Assembly (NCBI GenBank): GCA_965276665.1
Contig: OZ255620.1
Span: 3,782,001 to 3,846,000, forward strand
Length of the DNA stretch: 64,000 nt
From: CAWGJC01 sp965276665
GTDB taxonomy: Bacteria; Pseudomonadota; Alphaproteobacteria; Acetobacterales; Acetobacteraceae
Direction of reading: 5' to 3'
Shown: positions 58,718 through 64,000 of the stretch, piece by piece
Numbering within the stretch: position 1 is the first letter of the stretch
Layout of the letters: the number at the start of each line of letters is the position of its first letter
Made by a program: the position numbers and the translations under genes
The notes under the pieces: generated by a model
Database searches by the model: none
Seen by the model: only the letters and a program-made list of their open reading frames with translations
Told to the model about the DNA's origin: nothing

Positions 58718-59623
58718 TCATGCTGCGCCGCGCAGCGCGAAGGCGGCGATCAGCATGCCGGCGACGTAGAGGCTCGTGCCGGTGGCGTTGTACCAGGGCG
58801 CCTGGCCGCGCGGATCGCGCAGCAGGCGGCGCATCAGCATAAGCTGCGCCGCGACCAGCGGCGTGATCGCGGCCGCGTATCCCATGCGTCCCCAGGCGAG
58901 CAGCAGCAGCAGCACCGCGACCTGCGCCATCGCCATTACCACGCAGGCGAGCAGCGCCGCCCGGGCGACGCCGAGCAGCACCGGCAGCGAGCGGATGGCG
59001 CTGCGCCGGTCGCCCTCGACGGATTTGAAATCGTTGAGCGTCATGATGCCGTGTGCGCCGAGGCTGTAGAGCGCGGCGGCCGCCACGATGCGCAGATCGG
59101 GCAGCGCGCCGCCGATGATCGCGGCACCGGTGAACCAGGGCAGGCCCTCGTAGCAGGCGCCACAGGCCGCGTTGCCCCACCACCCGTTCCGCTTCAGCCG
59201 GAGCGGCGGCGCGCTGTAGGCCCACGCGAGCGCGAGCCCGACGATCGCCGCGCCGAACGCCCAGCGGCCGAGCAGGAACGCCACGGCGAGCGAGAGCGCC
59301 GTGGCGCCGAGCGCGATGGCGAGCCCGGTCCGGCCCGGGATGCGGCCGGAGGGGATCGGCCGGTCCGGCTCGTTTATTGCGTCCACGTGACGGTCGAACC
59401 AGTCATTCACCGCCTGGCTGGTGCCGCAGACGAGCGGCCCCGACAGCGCGAACCCGCCGGCGACCAGCGCCCAGCGGCCGCCGACCGGCACGCCGGCCGA
59501 CACCACGCCGCAGCCGAAGGCCCACATCGGCGCGAACCAGGTGACCGGCTTGAGCAGCTCCAGCGCCGCCGGCATTCCCCGGCGCGCGGCCGACGGCACG
59601 GCGAGGGCGTCAGTTCGGGCCAT
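58718..59623 (-). CDS. bchG: Bacteriochlorophyll synthase (UbiA prenyltransferase)
   Basis: 301 residues with about eight membrane helices. The prenyl-diphosphate Mg motif is QAVNDWFDRHVDAINEPDRP (about 80) and the second motif is TLNDFKSVEGDRRSAIRSL (about 200). It esterifies bacteriochlorophyllide with geranylgeranyl diphosphate in the membrane. Its 5' end overlaps ppsR by 14 bp and its 3' region overlaps the longer possible bchP start. Confidence 0.95.
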   Translation of the reverse strand: MARTDALAVPSAARRGMPAALELLKPVTWFAPMWAFGCGVVSAGVPVGGRWALVAGGFALSGPLVCGTSQAVNDWFDRHVDAINEPDRPIPSGRIPGRTGLAIALGATALSLAVAFLLGRWAFGAAIVGLALAWAYSAPPLRLKRNGWWGNAACGACYEGLPWFTGAAIIGGALPDLRIVAAAALYSLGAHGIMTLNDFKSVEGDRRSAIRSLPVLLGVARAALLACVVMAMAQVAVLLLLLAWGRMGYAAAITPLVAAQLMLMRRLLRDPRGQAPWYNATGTSLYVAGMLIAAFALRGAA

Positions 59624-61079
59624 AGGCGGCGAGATCCCCCAATCCGTAGCGGCGCAGCTTGACGTAGAAGCTCTGGCGGCTCAGGCCGAGCAGCTCGGCG
59701 GCGGAGGCGCGGTTGTCGCGCGTCAGCTCGAGCGCCGCCTCGATGCAGAGCCGCTCGATCACATCGGTCGCCTCGCGCACCAGGTCCTTGAGCGAGATGC
59801 GGCCGATCAGCGCCGTGAGCTGCTCCACCGAGCGCGGCAATTCCCGCGCGGCGCGCGGCTGCACCGCGAGGCGCGGACCGACATTGCGGATGGCGAAGCC
59901 GAGGCAGGGCTGGCCGCCATTCTTCACCGCCACGGCGGAGATCTCCACATCGGTGCTGATCCCCCTCTCGCCGCGCAGCGTGGTGGCGAAGAAGCGCACC
60001 GAATCGCGCTGGCGCAGATGCGCGATCAGCACCTCGAGCTCGACACCGGAGCGCCCGATCCAGGCATCGAGCCGGGCGCCGCGCAGCTGCTCCTCCGAGA
60101 CGAGCTGGGCCATCTCGAGGAAGGCGGCGTTGGCGGTGAGGATGACGCCGCTCTCGTCCGTCACGACGAAGCCGTCCGGCGCCTGCTCGACCACCTTGAG
60201 CAGCTTGGCCTTGGCATCGGCGATGCCGCTGGGTGCCGCCGCCCGCGCCGGCGCCAGCCGCACGAGGAACAGCGTCGCATTCTCCTGCCGGAACAGGGAG
60301 GCCGAGACGAGCACCTCGATCGGCGGGTCGGCGAGCTGCGCGCGCACCGGCTCGTCGGCGCCGGCGCCGGCCCGCAGCGCGCCCAACCGGTCCTGCACCG
60401 CGAGCACGCTCTCCGCATCGAACAGCGAAGTGACCGGCTGGCCGACGATCTGCTCGGCGGTCTGCCCGAGCAGGCGGGTGGCGGCGGGATTGGCCTCCAC
60501 CACGCGCCGGCGCGGCAGATCGAGCACCAGCACCGCCTCGGGCGAGGTATGGAACAGCAGCCGGTAGCGGGTCTCGACCTCGCGCAGCCGGGAATAGTCG
60601 CGCTCAAGCGATTGCTGCGCGCTCATCAGCCGCTGCTGCAATTCGGAGAGCAGACGCAGGTCGCGGCCGAACGCCACCACGCGTCCCTCGTCGTTGATCT
60701 GCACGGCGCAGTAGAGCACCGGCACCGAGCGGTCTTCCGCGCCGAGATGGTTGACGTGGCGCCATTTCGGCTCGGCGCTGCCCGCCGCATCGCGGAGCAG
60801 CGCCACGACCTTGGGCACGCTGTCTTCCGCGACCGTCACGCCGAACGCGCGACCGACCCATTCGCCGCTGGTCGGCAGGTCCTGCGCGAGTTCCTCGGCA
60901 TGCACGGAGAGATCGCGGATCCGGCCCGTCCCGTCGAGGATCAGCGCGATGTCGGAGGAGGCCGCGATCAGCACCGCCGCCGAGTCCGCATCGAGATCGC
61001 CGAGCGAGGTCCGGGGCGAGACGAAGGGCCTCACGGCGACCCCGCCCAGCTGCGCCCCCGTCGCGCGCGGGCGCGACAT
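59610..61079 (-). CDS. ppsR: PpsR/CrtJ photosynthesis repressor
   Basis: 489 residues: PAS-like domains (about 40-150, 165-280 and 290-400) followed by a FIS-type HTH at the C-terminus (RASAAELLGLSRQSFYVKLR). A Cys lies in ERLCIEAALEL just before the HTH, the position of the redox-sensitive Cys of Rhodobacter PpsR. PpsR represses bch, crt and puc genes aerobically by binding TGT-N12-ACA. It lies 40 bp after the aerR/ppaA gene, its usual antirepressor partner. Confidence 0.93.
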   Translation of the reverse strand: MSRPRATGAQLGGVAVRPFVSPRTSLGDLDADSAAVLIAASSDIALILDGTGRIRDLSVHAEELAQDLPTSGEWVGRAFGVTVAEDSVPKVVALLRDAAGSAEPKWRHVNHLGAEDRSVPVLYCAVQINDEGRVVAFGRDLRLLSELQQRLMSAQQSLERDYSRLREVETRYRLLFHTSPEAVLVLDLPRRRVVEANPAATRLLGQTAEQIVGQPVTSLFDAESVLAVQDRLGALRAGAGADEPVRAQLADPPIEVLVSASLFRQENATLFLVRLAPARAAAPSGIADAKAKLLKVVEQAPDGFVVTDESGVILTANAAFLEMAQLVSEEQLRGARLDAWIGRSGVELEVLIAHLRQRDSVRFFATTLRGERGISTDVEISAVAVKNGGQPCLGFAIRNVGPRLAVQPRAARELPRSVEQLTALIGRISLKDLVREATDVIERLCIEAALELTRDNRASAAELLGLSRQSFYVKLRRYGLGDLAAYGPN

Positions 61080-61119
61080 GCGGACGTATCTCGGTTTCGC
61101 GCCGCTGGGGGGAACATGG

Positions 61120-62034
61120 CTATCCGGACGCGCCGCGGCGTGCCCGCGAGCCGGCAAGGTGCATGAGCAGGGCTTCCGCCCGCAGCACCGCCTGCGGCGC
61201 ATCGGGCGCGGTGGCGTCCGCGCCGACCAGCACCGCGAGATGGGGGTCCCGCACGAAGGCGGGGCCGCCCACCATGACGCCGACCGGCCGGCGCCGCACC
61301 GCGTCCCGCACCGTGCGGATCGCCGCCGCCACGGCATCGCGCTGCCCGGTGCTCCCCACCGAGAAGCCCACCACGGCCACGGCATCGCCGCGCATCGTCG
61401 TGGCGAGCTCGGCATGGGAACCGAGCCGCGGACTCAGCACCGTCCAGCCGGCGCGGAGGAAGAATTGCGCCACCATGTCGAGGCCGAAAGTGTGCTGCTG
61501 GCCGGGCAAGGGCACGAGCAGCACGATGGCGCCGTCCTGCCGCGGCGCCGGATTGCCGATGAAGGCGGGGCCGAAATCGCGCAGCGTCTGGTGCAGACGC
61601 CACATGCCCATCGTTACTTGCGTGAAGTCGCATAGGTCGCGCTCCCACAATTCGCCGAGCCGGTGCGCGGTCGGCGCGAGCAGGCCGAGATAGAGCTCGT
61701 CGAGGCCGACGCCGCGCGCCTGCACCGCGAGCACGTAGTCGGCGGCTGTTTCGTCCTGCCGTGCGAGCACGAGCTCGACGAGGCAGGCCACATCGGCCGC
61801 ACCCGGCTGTGGCCGATCGAGCCGCGCGTGCGGGCCGCTGCGCGCCAGCAGCAGCAGGCGGGGAATGATCTCCGCCTCGATCGCCGCCGTCAGCAGCGCA
61901 CGACGCGCGCCGGCGCCGCTCGGCGCCGCCCGGAAATTGCCGGAAGCCCGTTCGTCCAGCGCGAACGAGCCGCAGCCTGCATAGTGGTCCAGCATGGCCT
62001 GATCGGATCGGATCGTCTTCCCCCCAGCCGACAT
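61120..62034 (-). CDS. AerR/PpaA-type B12-binding antirepressor
   Basis: 304 residues. The helical four-helix part (about 95-165, LYLGLLAPTAHRLGELWERD) is followed by a cobalamin-binding Rossmann domain. The canonical DxHxxG is replaced by QQHTFGLDMV (about 180), with the His retained, as in AerR/PpaA. VGFSVGSTGQRDAV and VGVMVGGPAFV complete the fold. Light-sensitive cobalamin proteins of this family oppose PpsR/CrtJ. It heads the minus-strand photosynthesis operon, divergent from bchF. Confidence 0.85.
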   Translation of the reverse strand: MSAGGKTIRSDQAMLDHYAGCGSFALDERASGNFRAAPSGAGARRALLTAAIEAEIIPRLLLLARSGPHARLDRPQPGAADVACLVELVLARQDETAADYVLAVQARGVGLDELYLGLLAPTAHRLGELWERDLCDFTQVTMGMWRLHQTLRDFGPAFIGNPAPRQDGAIVLLVPLPGQQHTFGLDMVAQFFLRAGWTVLSPRLGSHAELATTMRGDAVAVVGFSVGSTGQRDAVAAAIRTVRDAVRRRPVGVMVGGPAFVRDPHLAVLVGADATAPDAPQAVLRAEALLMHLAGSRARRGASG

Positions 62035-62075
62035 GACATTCCCCCCGGAATAGAAGGCGGCAAACCGCCGCCAAC

Positions 62076-62111
62076 TGTCAATCTAAACTGACGTGAATTA
62101 TGGTTGACACG
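62076..62111. promoter_or_regulatory. PpsR-box-like site and adjacent palindrome in the aerR-bchF intergenic region
   Basis: TGT-N12-ACG at 62076-62093 differs from the PpsR/CrtJ consensus TGT-N12-ACA at one base. It overlaps by two bases with CGTG-N12-CACG (62092-62111). Both lie between the divergent aerR and bchF genes, where PpsR control is expected. The remaining intergenic sequence to 62244 shows nothing else I can support. Confidence 0.4.
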
Positions 62112-62244
62112 CCTCCTGACCCACTCCTAGGCTTTGGCCCATACCTCACCCGGTCCGCATCCGAAGCGACCCGAGCCGGGAGAGAGGCCGAAGTGGGCTG
62201 CATCGAATGGCAGCGCACACGCCCCGAGGAGGAGTTGTCAAGCG

Positions 62245-62859
62245 ATGCGTACGTCCAAAATTTTGGATCGCCTCCTGGACTCCGTCGATTGCTGCCCCTG
62301 GGGCGCGACGGCCGGGCGGCGGCTCGCCATCGACATCCCGGAATTACTGCCGTTCCGGCCGGCGCCGATTGGCCGGCGATTGCCGCTCTACACCGCCGAG
62401 CAGCGGCGCCGGCGCGACTCCTCACCCTGGACGTTGGTGCAGGGCGTGCTCGCCCCGGTGCAGTTCGCCGTGTTCCTCATCAGCCTGGCACTCGTGCTGC
62501 GCACGCTGGTCACCGGCTCCGGCGTCGGCCTCGCCACCGCCTCGGTCGTGGCGAAGACCTGCGTGCTCTACGGCATCATGGTCACCGGCTCGATCTGGGA
62601 GCAGCGCGTGTTCGGCCGCTACCTCTTCGCGCCCGCCTTCTTCTGGGAGGACGTGATGAGCCTCCTCGTGCTGGCCCTGCACACCGCCTGGCTCATGGCT
62701 CTCCTGCTTGGCGGCATGACGCTGCACCAGCAGCTTCTGCTCGCGCTCGCCGCCTATGCGAGCTACCTCGTCAACGCCGCGCAATACGTGCTGAAGCTGC
62801 GTTCGGTGCGGCGCGAGACGACGGTGGCCGCCGCCGCCGGCGCGCTCGGGTCCTGGTGA
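62245..62859 (+). CDS. bchF: 3-vinyl bacteriochlorophyllide hydratase
   Basis: 204 residues. The core from about residue 45 reads LYTAEQRRRRDSSPWTLVQG, then VFLISLALVLRTLVTG, SIWEQRVFGRYLFAPAFFWE and DVMSLLVLALHTAWL, typical of BchF. It hydrates the C3 vinyl group in bacteriochlorophyll a synthesis. A roughly 35-residue N-terminal extension before the usual start is present. GAGGAGGAG lies 10 bases before the ATG. The stop overlaps the bchN ATG. Confidence 0.93.
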   Translation: MRTSKILDRLLDSVDCCPWGATAGRRLAIDIPELLPFRPAPIGRRLPLYTAEQRRRRDSSPWTLVQGVLAPVQFAVFLISLALVLRTLVTGSGVGLATASVVAKTCVLYGIMVTGSIWEQRVFGRYLFAPAFFWEDVMSLLVLALHTAWLMALLLGGMTLHQQLLLALAAYASYLVNAAQYVLKLRSVRRETTVAAAAGALGSW

Positions 62860-64000
62860 TGGCCGGCGTAGGTCCGATCGCGGCGGCTCGTTCGGATGCG
62901 GCGCCGGGCTGCGCCGAGCCGGTCGTGCTGCGCGAGCGCGGCCAGCGCGAGGTGTTCTGCGGTCTCACCGGCATCGTCTGGCTGCACCGCAAGATCCAGG
63001 ATGCGTTCTTCCTCGTGGTCGGCTCGCGCACCTGCGCGCATCTCATCCAGTCCGCCGCCGGCGTGATGATCTTCGCCGAGCCGCGTTTCGCCACCGCGAT
63101 CATCGGCGAGCGCGACCTCGCCGGCCTTGCCGACCCGAATGCGGAACTCGACCGCGTGGTCGGCCAGCTGCTCACGCGACGCCCCGACATCCGCCTGCTC
63201 TTTCTCGTGGGCTCCTGCCCGTCGGAGGTCATCAAGCTCGATCTCTCGCGGGCGGCCGAGCGGCTCAACGCGAAGCATGCGCCCGCCGTGCGCGTGCTCA
63301 ACTATTCCGGCAGCGGCATCGAGACGACGTTCACCGAGGGCGAGGATGCCTGCCTTGCCGCGCTGGTGCCTATCATGCCGCGCACGACGCGCGGCGCCCC
63401 GCGACGCCTGCTGGTCGTCGGCGCGCTCGCCGAGCTGGTCGAGGACCAGTTCCGCCGGCTGCTCGAAGGGCTGGGCATCGCGCAGGCCGATTTCCTGCCG
63501 CCGCGCCGCGCGGGCGATCTGCCGCCGGTCGGAACGGAAACCGACTTCCTGCTGGCGCAGCCCTTCCTCGCCGCCACCGCGGCGGCGCTCGAATCCCGCG
63601 GCGCGCGGCGCATCGCCGCACCCTTCCCGCTCGGCGCCGAGGGCACCACCGCCTGGCTGCGGGCCGCCGCCATGGCGCATGGTGTCGGCCAGGGGCGATT
63701 CGAATCGGTGATCGCGCTGCCGCGCGAGCGCGCCCGGCGCAGCATGGAGCACGCGCGCGCCGAGCTCGCCGGACGGCGCATCTTCTTCTTCCCCGACAGC
63801 CAGCTCGAGATCCCGCTCGCCCGCTTCGTCGCGCGCGAGCTCGGGATGGGCGTGATCGAGGCCGGTACGCCCTATCTGCACCGCGCGCATCTCGCCGAGG
63901 AACTCGCGCTGCTGCCGGCGGAGACGCGCATCAGTGAGGGGCAGGATGTCGAGCATCAGCTCGACCGCTGCCGCGCCGCAGCGCCCGACCTCGTGGTCTG
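62859..64000 (+). CDS. bchN: Dark-operative protochlorophyllide reductase subunit BchN, 3' end cut
   Basis: At least 380 codons are visible. RGQREVFCGLTGIVWLHRKI, VVGSRTCAHLIQSAAGVMIF, LFLVGSCPSEVIKLDLSRAA and VLNYSGSGIETTFTEGEDA carry the three Cys that ligate the inter-subunit 4Fe-4S cluster. BchN and BchB form the nitrogenase-like catalytic part that reduces protochlorophyllide in the dark. It overlaps bchF by one base, and bchB/H/L probably follow beyond the window. Confidence 0.96.
   Translation, partial: MAGVGPIAAARSDAAPGCAEPVVLRERGQREVFCGLTGIVWLHRKIQDAFFLVVGSRTCAHLIQSAAGVMIFAEPRFATAIIGERDLAGLADPNAELDRVVGQLLTRRPDIRLLFLVGSCPSEVIKLDLSRAAERLNAKHAPAVRVLNYSGSGIETTFTEGEDACLAALVPIMPRTTRGAPRRLLVVGALAELVEDQFRRLLEGLGIAQADFLPPRRAGDLPPVGTETDFLLAQPFLAATAAALESRGARRIAAPFPLGAEGTTAWLRAAAMAHGVGQGRFESVIALPRERARRSMEHARAELAGRRIFFFPDSQLEIPLARFVARELGMGVIEAGTPYLHRAHLAEELALLPAETRISEGQDVEHQLDRCRAAAPDLVV

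Overview
The window is high-GC DNA from an alphaproteobacterium. The right end carries part of a purple-bacterial photosynthesis gene cluster (bchN, bchF, aerR/ppaA, ppsR, bchG, bchP), next to hemC, tspO and a System I cytochrome c maturation operon (ccmC to ccmI). Together with lepA, TRAP transport genes and the palindromic intergenic element, this suggests an aerobic or facultative anoxygenic phototroph, perhaps in Acetobacteraceae or Rhodospirillales. The family assignment is inference.

Layout. 1-10.4 kb: a DUF2721 membrane protein cut by the window edge, a small unknown protein and a Crp-family regulator. Convergent to the regulator is a tight five-gene minus-strand operon: SAM/cyclase/AAA/TPR signalling protein, YcaO, TfuA, HEXXH metallopeptidase, and a 184-residue protein with a three-fold heptad tail. 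This looks like an uncharacterised YcaO-TfuA peptide- or protein-backbone modification system with its own nucleotide-cyclase signalling. A CRP-like site lies upstream of the Crp gene. 10.4-15.1 kb: two divergent low-complexity surface proteins and a transposase remnant. 15.1-20.4 kb: a compact catabolic operon (RraA/HMG-aldolase-like, amidohydrolase, Tat-exported peptide-type binding protein, enolase-superfamily enzyme, M14-type deacylase).

20.4-27.8 kb: mobile-element debris. It holds decayed type I restriction-modification genes, a decayed serine recombinase and a 5'-truncated IS630 transposase. A better preserved plasmid-like module follows: AlpA-like HTH proteins, a RepA/AAA ATPase, and a downstream field of CCGGACA/TGTCCG motifs. 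27.8-37.9 kb: accessory genes. argC is preceded by a leader that may be an arginine attenuator (five consecutive Arg codons, then an intrinsic terminator). Then come a LysR regulator, two related alpha/beta hydrolases, NTF2-fold proteins, a non-canonical SDR, and a cytochrome b plus molybdopterin oxidoreductase pair. Several genes here are broken. tRNA-Ser(GGA) closes this region.

38-50 kb: ordinary chromosome: lepA, a FadJ-type fusion enzyme, threonine aldolase, a stand-alone receiver, a TRAP transporter (dctPQM), an aromatic-ring-type flavin monooxygenase and a ThDP decarboxylase-like enzyme. 50.2-55.6 kb: ccmCDEFGHI, mostly with overlapping start and stop codons. ccmH has an expanded in-frame 15-bp minisatellite in its signal-peptide region, and ccmD carries an 18-bp repeat. 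55.9-64 kb: tspO, hemC, bchP, bchG, ppsR and aerR on the minus strand, and bchF and bchN on the plus strand from a shared divergent promoter region.
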